Shown here one piece after another: positions 6,604-18,087 of a stretch of DNA of 21,033 bases. How positions within the stretch are numbered: position 1 is the first letter of the stretch; each line of letters opens with the position of its first letter. The DNA comes from Patescibacteria group bacterium UBA5124 (lineage in GTDB: Bacteria; Patescibacteriota; Gracilibacteria; Absconditabacterales; Absconditicoccaceae): NCBI GenBank assembly GCA_002414185.1, contig DHYS01000028.1, positions 30,929 through 51,961 of the forward strand, in the 5' to 3' direction. The position numbers were made by a program, and so were the translations under genes. The notes under the pieces are model-generated. The model did no database searches, was not told the DNA's origin, and was given only the letters and a program-made list of their open reading frames with translations.

Positions 6604-9600
6604 ATGATAAAAATCCACAAACACATCATTCATCACACCAAAAGAGCAATTCACCACTCCAAAAAAATACTTCATCACGGAGTAAGAATCACTCACCAAC
6701 ATAAGCATGCTTTATTGGCATATGCTCATATATTTTTACTAATTATTTGTTTTGGATATTATAACATCAATGGAAATATCTTTGCTCAAGAAATTATAGA
6801 AAATACTACAATCCAACAAGAACAACAAATACAAGAAACAGATCAAGCAGTAAGTATTGAAGAAACCAGTGCTATTGAAACAGGAGATAACACTACTGAA
6901 GTATTTACATGATCTGAATTTACTGAAACAACAGAAACTATAATAGAACAAACCAGAACTAATGAAATCACAACAATTACATGAACAATTATTGAAACAG
7001 GAAACATACAAACAGGAGTTGATACTACAGGAATAATAACTACTGAAACAGGAAACAATACTACTGAAGTACTTACATGATCTGAATTTACCGGAACAAT
7101 AGAAACTATTCTAGAACAAACCGGAACTAATGAAATCACGTCAATTACGTGAACAATTATTATAACAGGAAATACACAAACAGGAACCAACAACACTGAA
7201 ACAACAGGAAAAATACTACAAATCAATACTCCTCTAGACCTTTCATGACTTCTTGTTTGGCTTGATGCAAACAGTTATGAATCATTTTCATTTACAGGAA
7301 ACAATCTGGTAACACTTTGGCAAGATAAGAGAAATTTTGCTCCAAAAGCGTTTATGGACAATCTCAACAAATGCCCTCTCTACGTAACAGGCGTAGTAAA
7401 CAACCGCCCTGCTCTATTTTTTGATGATCAAGACGATGGTATGCAAACCAATATCACCTTAGATCAACCATACACAATGTTTTTGGTATACAACAGAGAA
7501 ACCATCCATACGGATTACGCTAATATGCTGGAATGAGGAATCAAAAACCGATTTATAGGATTTCAAAATAATGATTTTATCTATTATGCTTCTGGACAAA
7601 TCAATTTCACAACACCACGAAATACGGATGAATTTAGAATCATCAATATCACTAGCGACCAAAATGAAACGAATGTTTTTATGAACAACAAAAATATTAC
7701 AGAACATTCAGGATTTGTACAAGATCCTATCAAACTAGGATTGGGTGCTATCAATAACAATAAACCTCTTTGAGGATATGTTGCAGAAATCATTATTTAC
7801 CATCAAAAACTTTCTTCTGAAGAAATAAGACAAATAAATATTTATCTATTCAACAAATATTCTCCTTTCATTTCCAAAGGATTACCTCTTCTCGAAAGTA
7901 AGAAAAATGAAACTATCATAGAAGAAAGCGATAACAATCAAACAACAATTATCAATACTTGAGACACAGAATCTCAAGAAAACATAGACAATCCAGAAAT
8001 TATAGAAACAGAAATGCAATCAGAATCTTTTGATGAAAACAATACTACAGAAGATAATGAAACAGAAATTCAAGAGACAGAAGTTCAAGAAACACTATCG
8101 GCACCTTCAGCACAAGAAGAAACACTAACAGAAAACAATAAAATAGAAGTTCAAGAAACACTATCAATACCTTCAACAAACACAAGCTTTTCAAGCTCTT
8201 CAAGCGTTTCAGTTTCTTCAACAACTAGCAGTAGTAACATATGAACCACACAACCAGAAACAACAATCATAGAAAACAATAGCATATGGTGAAATACTTA
8301 TTTTACTCAAGCATACAAACTAAACCAACAAGATTTTAGAATTATTACATTAAAACAATTACTTAAAAAAATCTGATTATACAACAACGATCTAACAGAT
8401 ATCTACACTACGCCAACTATCGAAGCGGTTTATAGATTTCAAGTACAAAAATGATTAATTTGAAATAATAAAAGAATACGATGATATATGGGACCTGCAA
8501 CTAGATATGAATTAAATATACTTCTTCAAAATTATACAAAAGAGGAATTAGAAAATACTATTAGCACTACAATAGTTACAGATAAATCAGAAAATATACC
8601 AGAAAAAACAGAAACAGAATCAATACTCAATAGTTTATGATTTAATATTTTTGAAAATACATTACTTTTATGAGATACTAATAGTTCAATAGAAGATAGT
8701 ACATTATCCGTAGAAGAAACAAAAAATAAAATCAGAAATAAATTATTATCAAAATGATTTATAACTCAAAAAAGTCTTACTCACGATATAGATGAAAATA
8801 TTCTTGTAGGAAATACCGGTATTGATCTTAGTGAAGAAAAAGGAAAACTTTTACTACCAGTTATTTTACAAACAAGCAACAACCAAGATACAGTTGAAGT
8901 AGAGATTCCTGAAGGAACTACCTTCAACAATGATAGTGGTAATGCATACACAGGAATCATAGAAGCTCCAGAAATATACGATATTTCCAAAAAATTAGAC
9001 AACATAGACACCATATCAACCATCAAAGTAGGTGCAGATGAATCAATAAAACTAACAGATAATAGTGGTAACAAAATCAATGCAACTATTAGAATGCCTG
9101 TACCAACAAACATAGATACAGGAGATACTATTATAGTAAATTATTCTCAAGATGGAGAACATTGGTATCATCAAGATAATGTAGCTATTATTGAGATTGA
9201 TGGGAAACCGTATGTTAGTTTTCAAACAGATCACTTTACTATATTTTCATTATGAATTTGGAGTGGAAGTTTTGTCATAAACAACGATGCAACGAGTACA
9301 ACAGGATTGTCTGTAACCCTAAACAGTGTAGCTAGTTGAGCAACACAAATGAGATTTGGAAACACTATAACTGAAAGAGATGCTGCATCATGGACAGGAT
9401 ATAAAACAGGATTCAATTGGACACTTTCGGGAGTTGATGGCGATGGAATCAAACGAGTATATGCTCAATTTAGCGGTAACAATTTACTAAGAAATGTAGC
9501 AGACAGCATTATTTATGATACTTCTGCAAGTAGACAAACTTCTGGATTATATACACATTTAGACGGAACAACATGATGAACAGTATTTACCAACAAAGGA

Positions 9601-12600
9601 ATAATAAGCTGAATTGTATTCACATGAATTAACTGACCACTCAAAACCACAGAGTCTTGAGAAGATGTTATATTTTTAGATTGAGTGGATGATTATATAG
9701 AAAACACATCATGATTTATCACAGGATATCCATTTACTATATCAGCATGGATCAAAACTAGCAGAGTAAACACAACACAATCCATCGTATTATTTGGAAA
9801 TAGTGCAACAAACAACTCAGTATGGGGAATAGAACTAGTAAATGCCAATGCTGTTGCAATTGGATGAAGTAAATTATCTACTTCTACAACAACATTATTA
9901 CCAAATACTCGATATCATATTATGTGAGTCTTTGAAAGTTCTTCAAGTAGAATAATTTATGTAGATAATCAAAACCCTGCTAGTCCAAATTCTGCAAATG
10001 TAAACTTTTCTACTACCAATCCTCGCTGGAGAATAGGTAGACATCCAGGATCTTCAACAACCAATTTATTCAGTGGATATATAGATGATGTACGTATCTA
10101 CAACAAAGTACTTTCAGCTACAGAAAGAGAAAGTATTTATATGATAACGCCATCATTAGATACACTAACAACATTCTCTACTACCCCTACACTCTATGGA
10201 ACACTACCAACAAAGATAAGTTCAGTTACTTTATCTATTAACTGAAATACATATTACACAACAGGTACTACATGAGGAAAATGGAAAACACTTCCTATCA
10301 CAACAGGGCTAAATGCTGGTACTTATGATGTAAAAGTAAATTATACAAACATCTATGGAAAAACAGGATCTGTTACGTACACAGGATGACTCGTAATAAA
10401 ACCTAGTTCTCTTACAGGATTACGTATAGAATATTCTCCTATGTGATGGACAAGTGGAAGTGTTATCAGCACATTAACTGGGCTAGATCCAACATATATG
10501 ATAATAAACAACTGATGAAGTGAAAAATATACATTTACTTGAAATGGAAGTTTCACTTATCAATATATAGACAAAGTTGGAACAACATGATATATTGCAG
10601 CTACAGTAACAGGAATAGATAAAATAGCTCCGACATTCACAGGAGTTGCATCATGAATAACCTATACATGAAGTGTAACGATAAATTTTTATGATGAACA
10701 CATCTCCTGAGCAATACTTAGTTGAATAAATACTAATTATTACAATGAAAATTTTGCAAACAATACAGAATTTTATACTTCTGGAACCTATATACTTACT
10801 GTATTTGATCTAGCAGGCAACAAAACAGGAGCCATATTTACGATACAAATACCTCTTCAAGAATTAACACTAGAACAAATTATAACCAACAAACTTATTA
10901 CTCTAGGATACCAAACCACTACTTCGACATTAACAACAAAAGATCCAGATACTTTAGTCTGAAGTACTGATATAAATTTTTCTTGATTAACAGGAAATTT
11001 GTTAGTACCTATCATATTGCAATCATCAAATACAATATCAGGACAGATATCTGAAGTAGAAATCCAATGATGAACAATATTACAAAATACATGAGCTACT
11101 CCATTTACAGGGATATTAGAAGTTCCTGTATTTCAAAACACAGATAGTTATTCTGGTTATTTAGAAAAAACTATTCTATCTGCTATGGATGTAGGTAGTA
11201 TAAATCACATCTTCTTGAAAGATACAGGATATAGTGATACTTATGCAATATTTAGAATGCCAGTTCCAGAAAAAAATATCGGAGATCTCATAGATATTTA
11301 TTCATCAGAAGATGGAATAATTTTTGAATATTTATCAACAGTGCATGTAGAAAGCATATGAGGATATCCATATGTAGTATTTGAATCAAACCACTTTAGT
11401 GTAATAGTAACAGCAGCAAACAATAGTATAAGTATTTCTGCAGATAAAGCGGCTAACTCAACAAGCTGAGCATCATACACAACACTAAGCAATATCATCA
11501 TAACCGAAGCAAACAATACCGATTTTGCAGCCAACCAAACAAATACAACACTTATACTTACAGCACCAGAAAACTGGAAATTTAATACAGGAGCTGGTTC
11601 TGTGACATATATGAACTGAAGAGATATTACAGCAACATCACTAAGCATAACAGAAAAAACTCTTACAATAACACTCTCTACAGATAGTAATGCAAACAAA
11701 AAAGACACCATAACACTAAGCAATATCCAGATACAAGCTATCACAGGAAATATATTACCATCAGCCGGAGATATACTAAGAACATCTGCAAATCCTGGTA
11801 CAGCAAGTATAATAGGAATCACTAACGACGTTACAAGTTTTTGAGCTATATCTCAAACATTTGGATCACTCAAATACCTTGCTATCACACTACCTGGAGA
11901 AACATTTATCGGGGGATATGGTAATACATGAACAACACAGAATCAAACAACACATAGCGGATTTGTGATACCAAGTATATCTGCTGCTGATCAGTTCTAC
12001 AATATTGTCACCTCATATAGTTGAAGCAAAACTTTATCATATACATGAGCATGAATACCAGCACTATACACAACATGAGTGACATTTACTAATTGACAAT
12101 CTACAACACCATTAAATACAACATTCTTACAATCCAAAACAGGAGTAAATATTTCTGTAAGTGATGGGACAATCAGCTGACCAACAAGCTCTTTATTTGA
12201 TGTGATTGGAACTCCTACAGCAAATATTCTCTATAGTATTAATTCTGGAACATGTTATTCTGGAACTGTCACTGCGACACTTACCTGATATTCAGAACCC
12301 ATTACAATCACAAACAACTCTTGATCAAACCAATACACATTCAGTGGAAACTGAAGCTTTACATTCCAATTTATAAATACTATAGGAATCACTGGCTCAT
12401 CTACTGCAACAGTAAACTGGATTTGTACAGAACCACTAAGTATTTGATGACCAGCTATGATTAGTAGCTGATTTGAAGTTGCTGACACTATGCAAATAAT
12501 TGAACAAAAATTTTCAAATGAATTCTGGATTAACGATCCAATAGGTGCTGACAGTGGATATTATACTACTATAGCTATTACAAATCTTTCATGAACATAC

Positions 12601-12870
12601 AATACTATAAGCAACAGTCTGATTTCTTTCAAAGCGTCAGGAATTACTACCTTAGAATGAACATACAATCCACGCGTATCTATAGATTCATGATTATTAA
12701 ATTATACAATACTAAACAATCCCATAACATATATTCACAGAGATCCAGACACAAATAATTTCATCAGAGGAAAATATGGAGATGCTCCTCGATTACAGAT
12801 CATGCTAAAAGCATATGAAAACGTAGACAATTATCATGCGACAATTAACTATACACTCTACGAAAATTAA
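6604..12870 (+). CDS. Giant multidomain surface protein (LamG, PG-binding-like, WxL-like)
   Basis: Reading TGA as glycine gives one 2088-residue frame with dozens of TGA codons; the standard code breaks it into fragments. A His/Lys-rich N-terminus precedes a hydrophobic segment (about 37-56) ending NIFAQE, probably a signal peptide or anchor. Next come a Thr/Glu-rich region with a 56-residue tandem repeat (about 92-195), LamG-like domain 1 (about 207-420, LVWLDANS to YHQKLSSEEIRQI), an acidic/Ser-rich linker, and a peptidoglycan-binding-like domain (about 565-647, with TPTIEAVYRFQVQKGL and MGPATRYEL). Then follow a beta domain (about 747-884), LamG-like domain 2 (about 1024-1180, VDDYIENTSG to GYIDDVRIYNKVLSATE), Ig-like segments, a second copy of the beta domain (about 1464-1603), more beta-rich sequence, and a C-terminal domain (about 1952-2088) homologous to the small WxL-like protein. 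It is probably a long adhesin or host-contact protein held at the wall. The substrate is unknown. Confidence 0.85.
6877..7188 (+). repeat. 168-bp tandem repeat in the giant surface gene
   Basis: Two in-frame copies begin at 6877 and 7045 (period 168 bp, 56 codons). Shared segments include TTEV, TGSEFT, TNEIT and ITGTII, with TGA glycines at the same positions. It encodes a Thr/Glu-rich stalk, presumably extended and outside the cell. Confidence 0.8.
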
Positions 12871-12925
12871 AAACCAAAATTTAAGGAAAGCAAGATCATT
12901 TATTCTATATTTTATTGCATACCAA

Positions 12926-12951
12926 CTGATTTTCATTATCTAGGAAATCAG
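12926..12951. other. Small hairpin between surface genes
   Basis: CTGATTT and AAATCAG form a perfect 7-bp stem around a 12-nt loop, in the gap after the giant gene. There is no T tract, so it is at most a weak terminator or an mRNA processing or stability element. Confidence 0.35.
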
Positions 12952-12975
12952 AATATTTATCTATTAATAAAAAAC

Positions 12976-14046
12976 ATGAAAAAAGCAATTTTGGCTCTAG
13001 GAATTTTTATTATATCTTCTACAGCAATAAGTTTTGGTGCAGATATTGGAGATATCGCATTAAGATTTTGTAACACATCTTGAACATTAGAAAAAAACTT
13101 ACTCTTAAATATTAGCTGAGTACAAGAACAAGATATTTGTATGCAAGTTATCAATGGAAGTAATCAAGATGCTTACGTAAATCTAAACTTCGTAGATGGA
13201 ACCGTAACCAATGATGCTGATCAAAAAAAAGCATGTAAAAACGAAGGTGAAAACCAAAATTTTGGAAAATATATTACATGGAAACAAGAACCAGTTTTCA
13301 TCAAAGCAAGAGGAAATACAGAAGTACATGCAAAACTTCTTTTTCCAGAAGAAGTAGCTGGAGCTATCCATGGATGTGTAACATACTACATGGATGGTAA
13401 AAAAGATAATGGAGAAATGTTTACTATCATGGTTCGTAGAGCAAACTTTATAGATGCTCTAGTAAAAGGGGTAGTAACTATGGGAATAGGATTTATAGAT
13501 ATGCAAGATCAAGAAAACAATATTTCAAACAATCCTAAAATTTTAAGTCACTATAATACCAAAGAAGAAAAATTATATATTCAAGCAACACTCAAAAACA
13601 AAGGTACTGCAGAACAAAAAGTATCTATCAAAGGAACTATTTCTAGCTTACTTGGATACAAAAAAACATTCTTTGAAGAAGAAAGAAGTATTATAGCCAA
13701 AGAAACAACAAATATTAATGGTATAGTAGAAGATCTTCCTTTCTACAAAGGACCATTCAAGATCAAATACACAGTAGCTCACCAAGCAATTATCAAAGAT
13801 GGTCTTACTACAGATGAAAGCAAAGAAGGAGAAAGTGGAGAAATTATAGAAGAAGTTACTGTCGTAGTAGTTACAACAGGAACACATATCATGATGGGAG
13901 TTCTCATGGGATTAATAATCATCATTCTTGTACTCTTCTACAAAAAGAAACATCACATCAAAAAGCATTTTAAAAGTGAAAAACATAACAAATCATCTAC
14001 AAAAAAAACAGCAACCAAAAAATCACCTACAAAAAAACATAAGTAA
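12976..14046 (+). CDS. Membrane-anchored WxL-interacting-like protein (DUF916/DUF3324-like)
   Basis: A 356-residue protein with a signal peptide (MKKAILALGIFIISSTAISFGA), two extracellular beta domains, a transmembrane helix (about 304-323, MMGVLMGLIIIILVLFY) and a lysine-rich cytoplasmic tail with TKKTATKKSPTKK. The first domain contains EQDICMQVINGS, WKQEPVFIKARGN and EEVAGAIHGCVTYYM, similar in layout to DUF916, the peptidoglycan-binding part of WxL-interacting proteins. The second, EKLYIQATLKNKGTAEQKVS to YKGPFKIKYTV, resembles DUF3324. Such proteins anchor WxL proteins at the cell surface in Gram-positive bacteria. Only two TGA codons are used, both in the first 55 residues, so the rest is visible even with the standard code. 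The neighbours encode WxL-like proteins, which supports the role. The family assignment is by architecture and motif feel; a search is needed. Confidence 0.65.
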
Positions 14047-14069
14047 TATTTCTTAAAAAAACATAATTT

Positions 14070-15500
14070 ATGAAAAAAGAGATCCGAAAGATTGCATATA
14101 GTACAGCATTCCTTGTAGGAACTCTTTTTTCTTTTTCTCTAGGAGAAAATAGTGTAAAAACAGATATTTATTTACAGATTATAAATTCTTTTTCTTGAAA
14201 CTTTCAAGTTATCAGCTGAGAAAATATAAGCATACAAAGCTGAATAAGTTATACCAATACAGGAAATATTTCAGTTATTATTAGCTCTAATACAAGTAGC
14301 ACCTATATACTTTCATGAGATATTACACCATCTTTGATAAGCGGTACACAAGCTAGTGCTTATTCTACAACACTACCTCTTTTTATTTATTGATGAGAAT
14401 GAATACATCAATTATACCTCCAATTTATTAAATGAGGAGAAATACTAACATATTCTCCGATATACATAGGAATTGATACCACTCCACCAACACCTACATC
14501 AATAATATATCCTTGACCAACCAATACCACAAATTGACCAACTATTTTTTCTCGAGCAAACAGTAATGATACAGGAGCATGAGTCAAAGAATATACTATC
14601 ATCATTGCAACCGATACAGGATTTACTCATAGTGTTGCAATTCAGACAACACCAAACAATGAAGCCTACATAGACACAAGTATCTTTCCAGAAGGAATCC
14701 TCTACCGAATGCTTATTAGTAAAGATGAGGTCAATAATACTTCTGCATCAAACATTTGATATTTTTGCAACAAAAAATCTTGTATATCTACTCCTTCATC
14801 AAGTGCAGGATGATGATGAATAATATATGTACCTCCTACGATTTCATGAGAAACAAAATGGATCACACTCATAGAAGAAACAGAAACTCAAATCAAAAAA
14901 GAATATCCTCAAGAACCAGCCAAAGTAAATATTATAGCAAAAGTATTTTATAATGAGGAACTAATTAGCGCCTATGAATATGCTTATAGTCTAGGAATTA
15001 CCACAATGCCAACCATATATAAAGCAAACCTCAATGGAAATCTTTTGAGAAGAGATATGGCAAAAATGATCTCAGAATATGCCATCAAAGTAGTTTGAAA
15101 AAAACCAAACAATAGTATATCTTGTGAATTCAATGATATTCCAGATTATATGATAGAAACCAAATACTATACAAAACTAGCATGCAAACTCTGACTAATG
15201 TGATGGGAAGCTGATGGTATAGTAAAAGCTGATAATTTTAATCCAGATGAAATTGTAAGCAGAGCTCAATTTGCAACAATATTTTCTAGACTTCTCTATG
15301 ACTGAACATACAATGTTTCTGCAGGAGAACATGTTGAACGATATCAAAAACACCTCAACATTCTCAATGAAAAAGAAATTATGAAAAAAATCGATGATCC
15401 TTATATGAAAGAACTAAGAGGACGAGTAATGCTAATGATGATGCGTGCCGATCCTAATATATCACAGACATCCAAAACAATCCATACTTCATGAGAATAA
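14070..15500 (+). CDS. Secreted protein with SLH-like C-terminal repeats
   Basis: A 476-residue protein that depends on many TGA glycines. The N-terminus is a signal peptide (about 1-25), then SVKTDIYLQI, echoing QVNTDVYLNI at the mature N-terminus of the small WxL-like protein. The middle has beta-rich, Thr/Ser-rich sequence, a PTPTSIIYPGPTNTTNGP segment typical of Ig-like/FN3 linkers, and a glycine cluster (SSAGGGGII). The C-terminal third (about 298-411) resembles S-layer homology repeats: AYEYAYSLGITTM, LLRRDMAKMISEYAI, CKLGLMGW, NFNPDEIVSRAQFATIFSRLL. SLH domains bind secondary wall polymers, so the protein is probably cell-wall associated. It starts 23 bases after the previous stop and probably shares its transcript. 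No Shine-Dalgarno is evident. Confidence 0.7.
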
Positions 15501-15524
15501 ATCTTTTATCATACCTCTATTATC

Positions 15525-16229
15525 ATGCAACTTTTTCACATCGAACATACTACACAAAACTGAATACTAACAGTTACTGATAAAGAAACTATAGAGCAAT
15601 GTAGAAAGGTAATGAGATTAAAAATTGGAGACCTTATCCATGTTCAATTTACATTAGCAAATACCACAACAAGACATCTCATCAAGATTACCGAACTTTC
15701 AAACAAATTGTTATGATCTATAATAGAATCTAGCTCGAAAGATATTTCTTCTGAAATCCAAAACACATGTATAATGGTTGCTATGTCCAACAAATGGGAC
15801 AAAATAGAACTTATTACTCAGAAACTCACTGAAATAGGTATTGCTAAGATATTATTTCGACCTGGAGAAAGATCAGTTATCAAAGAACGAAACAAAAACA
15901 AAGCTATCAGGTTACAAAAAATAGTAAAAGAGGCTACAGAACAATCTCGATGACGATTTATTCCAGAAATCAATTATAGAGAACACCCCGAAGATAGTAT
16001 TTCTGACGAAAACATCATCATCTTCGACAAAAAAGAATCTGAAACAAAATCAGATATTTTCAAATGAAAATGAAAAACCATAGGAATAATAGGACCTGAA
16101 TGATGACTAGGACCAAAAGACTATGACCGTTTCAACAAATATCATCCACAAATATATACACTCTGAGAAAATGTATTAAGGACAGAAACAGCCGCTATTA
16201 TCTGATGACGACTTGTAAAAAACAAATAA
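15525..16229 (+). CDS. rsmE: 16S rRNA (uracil-1498-N3)-methyltransferase RsmE
   Basis: A 234-residue SPOUT-family protein of normal length. It has an N-terminal PUA-like domain (IEQCRKVMRLKIGDLIHV), then MSNKWDKIELITQKLTEIGI, ERSVIKERNKNKAIRLQKIV, EATEQSRGR, and the knot motifs IGPEGGLGPKDY and YTLGENVLRTETAAIIGGR. SAM binds in the knot. TGA encodes 10 of 16 glycines, including both glycines of IGPEGG and both of the closing GGR, which is strong evidence for the UGA=Gly code. It methylates U1498 of 16S rRNA. The gene begins 24 bases after the SLH-like gene, preceded by TATCAT 12 bases before the ATG, so it may have its own start site as well as readthrough. Confidence 0.95.
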
Positions 16230-16285
16230 AAACCTATAAAGACAAAAAATTGTAAAGATTTTATGATTTTATAGACATCTATCAG

Positions 16286-17590
16286 ATGAAAGCTCTTATT
16301 AAAAAACTTATCGCCTACGATAAGATATATCAAATAATCAAAGACAGTGTACTTTACCAAATTTGGAAAAAATACAATGGTCAGATAGCTAATCTTTTGT
16401 ATGGACATCCTTCCAAACATTTTTTTGTCATTGGAGTAACAGGAACCAACGGAAAAACCACAACCGTAAATCTTATCCATCAAATACTCAATGATAACGT
16501 AGCCAAATCAGTATCTATCAGTACTGCAAATATCAAAATCGGAACCAAAGACATGAAAAATACTAAGAAAATGACTTCTTTGGATATTTATGATCTCCAA
16601 TCTACGCTAGCCATTGCCAAAGATTCTGGATGTAAAATAGCTATATTGGAAGCCTCTTCTCAAGGGATTGACCAATATAGATTTGAAGGAGTACAATTTG
16701 ATGTCGCAGTACTTACCAATATCACACACGATCATCTGGATTATCATAAGACAATGGATAATTACGCAAAATCCAAGAAAAAATTATTCAATTATGTACT
16801 CAACAACAAAAAGAACAACAAATATGCTATATTCCCTTCAGATGATGAACGAGGAAGAAAACGATTTGAAGAAATGCCTTTTGACAAAAAAATTTCTTAC
16901 TGAATCAACTTTTCATCAATACTAAAAGCTGACAATATTCAAGAATCAGCTTCACAAACTATATTTGATTTTTCATATCTAGGAAAATCATACACTATCA
17001 CAACTTCTCTCCCTGGTAAATTTAATATTCAAAACATTTTAGCTGCATTAGGGGTTGCTCTAGAAATAGGAGTTCCTATAGAAAAAGCTATAACTTCTGT
17101 AGAAAAATTTACAGGAGTAGAAGGGAGAATGCAAAAAATCACTCAAAACAATATTTCTGCTTATGTAGATTTTGCACATACACCAGACGCTTTAGAAAAA
17201 ACACTCTGACATCTAACGACTATCAAATGATCAGGAAAACTGATAGTTACCTTTTGAGCACCAGGACTCAGAGACAAAGAAAAGCGCCCTATCATGGGAG
17301 ATATAGTTAATCAATACGCAGATATTATGATTATTACTGATGATGATCCAGATACAGAAAACAGGCTCTCTATTATTCAGCAAGTTCAATCAAAAATCAC
17401 CAATAGAACTTTAGGAAAAGACTTATTTATCATACCAGAAAGAACCCTAGCTATCCAATGCGCAACTAATATAGCTCAACCTGGAGATATCCTTATATTT
17501 GCAGGTAAATGACACGAATCTATCCAATACACAAATTTTAGAAAACGCCCTCGAAGTGACTTCGAAGAAGTAAAAAAGAATTTATACTAA
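16286..17590 (+). CDS. Mur ligase family protein, MurE-like, short N-terminus
   Basis: A 434-residue ATP-dependent amide ligase. The P-loop GVTGTNGKTTT lies at about residues 50-60, then LEASSQGIDQYRF, LTNITHDHLDYHKTMDNYAKSK, the domain-3 motif VDFAHTPDALEKTL, and FAGKGHESIQ near the end. These match MurE, which adds the third residue of the peptidoglycan stem. Only about 50 residues precede the P-loop, against roughly 105 in MurE, so the UDP-MurNAc-binding domain is largely absent. The specificity position reads TDDDPDTEN, unlike the DNPR of diaminopimelate-type enzymes. Five TGA glycines lie in the second half, one in GKGHE. The substrate is therefore uncertain; other Mur-like ligases are possible. 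It follows rsmE by 56 bases and ends at a strong hairpin. Confidence 0.8.
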
Positions 17591-17612
17591 ACCAACCAAA
17601 GAAGCAGTATAG

Positions 17613-17642
17613 AAAAAATCGGCTTTAATTAGCCGATTTTTT
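17613..17642. terminator. Bidirectional terminator between the Mur ligase gene and ruvX
   Basis: A perfect 12-bp stem, AAAAAATCGGCT with AGCCGATTTTTT, has a 6-nt loop. It lies 22 bases after the Mur ligase stop and directly after the ruvX stop on the other strand, so it suits both convergent genes. Confidence 0.9.
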
Positions 17643-17644
17643 TA

Positions 17645-18061
17645 TTATTTAGTATTCCATCTTTCCAAAATAATCATAGCACTGATAGTATCTTCCAACG
17701 GATTTTTTTTAAATCATTCGATATTTTTAAAGGTATCTGAGACAATTTCTCCAGCCTGTACACTACTATAATCTTCCTCCATTTTTTCTATTGCAATATC
17801 TCTATCACCTACAATCAATTCTAAATTTTTAATAAATTTAGTAATTTTTTCTTGAATATCTTTCTGCTTACTAGGCCATCACAATACAATAGTCTTCACA
17901 TGATATTTAAAAATAAGATCAGAAATATTAAAAAATATCATCTGATCATTAAGCAAATATCCAACAGGAAAGATTACTTCACTTTCTTCATGCATATAAG
18001 CAACTCAAACATATTTACTCCCCCAATCAATTCCCAAAATACTTTTTTGTCCACGACTCAT
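17645..18061 (-). CDS. ruvX: Putative Holliday junction resolvase RuvX (YqgF family)
   Basis: A 138-residue RNase H-fold protein of normal family length, visible only with TGA as glycine (three codons). ILGIDWGSKYVGVAY near residues 8-22 contains the first catalytic aspartate; IVLGWPSKQKDI matches the LP/GxP loop; LEDTISAMIILERW at the C-terminus has the final conserved Asp and the D-x-x-S/A-A pattern. The family acts in pre-16S rRNA 5' processing and was annotated as a Holliday junction resolvase. The ATG is preceded by TATAAATATATATCT, a -10-like box close to the start. It may be transcribed with tsaB upstream, although a palindromic repeat separates the two. Confidence 0.88.
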
Positions 18062-18087
18062 AGATATATATTTATAACATAAAACAA

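Noticed and set aside
6843..7226. Minus-strand Val/Ser-rich frames opposite the stalk repeat
   Set aside because: They arise from the 168-bp tandem repeat of the plus-strand coding sequence and carry no independent signals.
11298..11822. 174-residue open frame on the minus strand inside the giant gene
   Set aside because: It is antisense to a continuous coding frame with domain structure. Its hydrophobic composition is the mirror of Thr/Ser/Asn-rich codons and it has no start signals.
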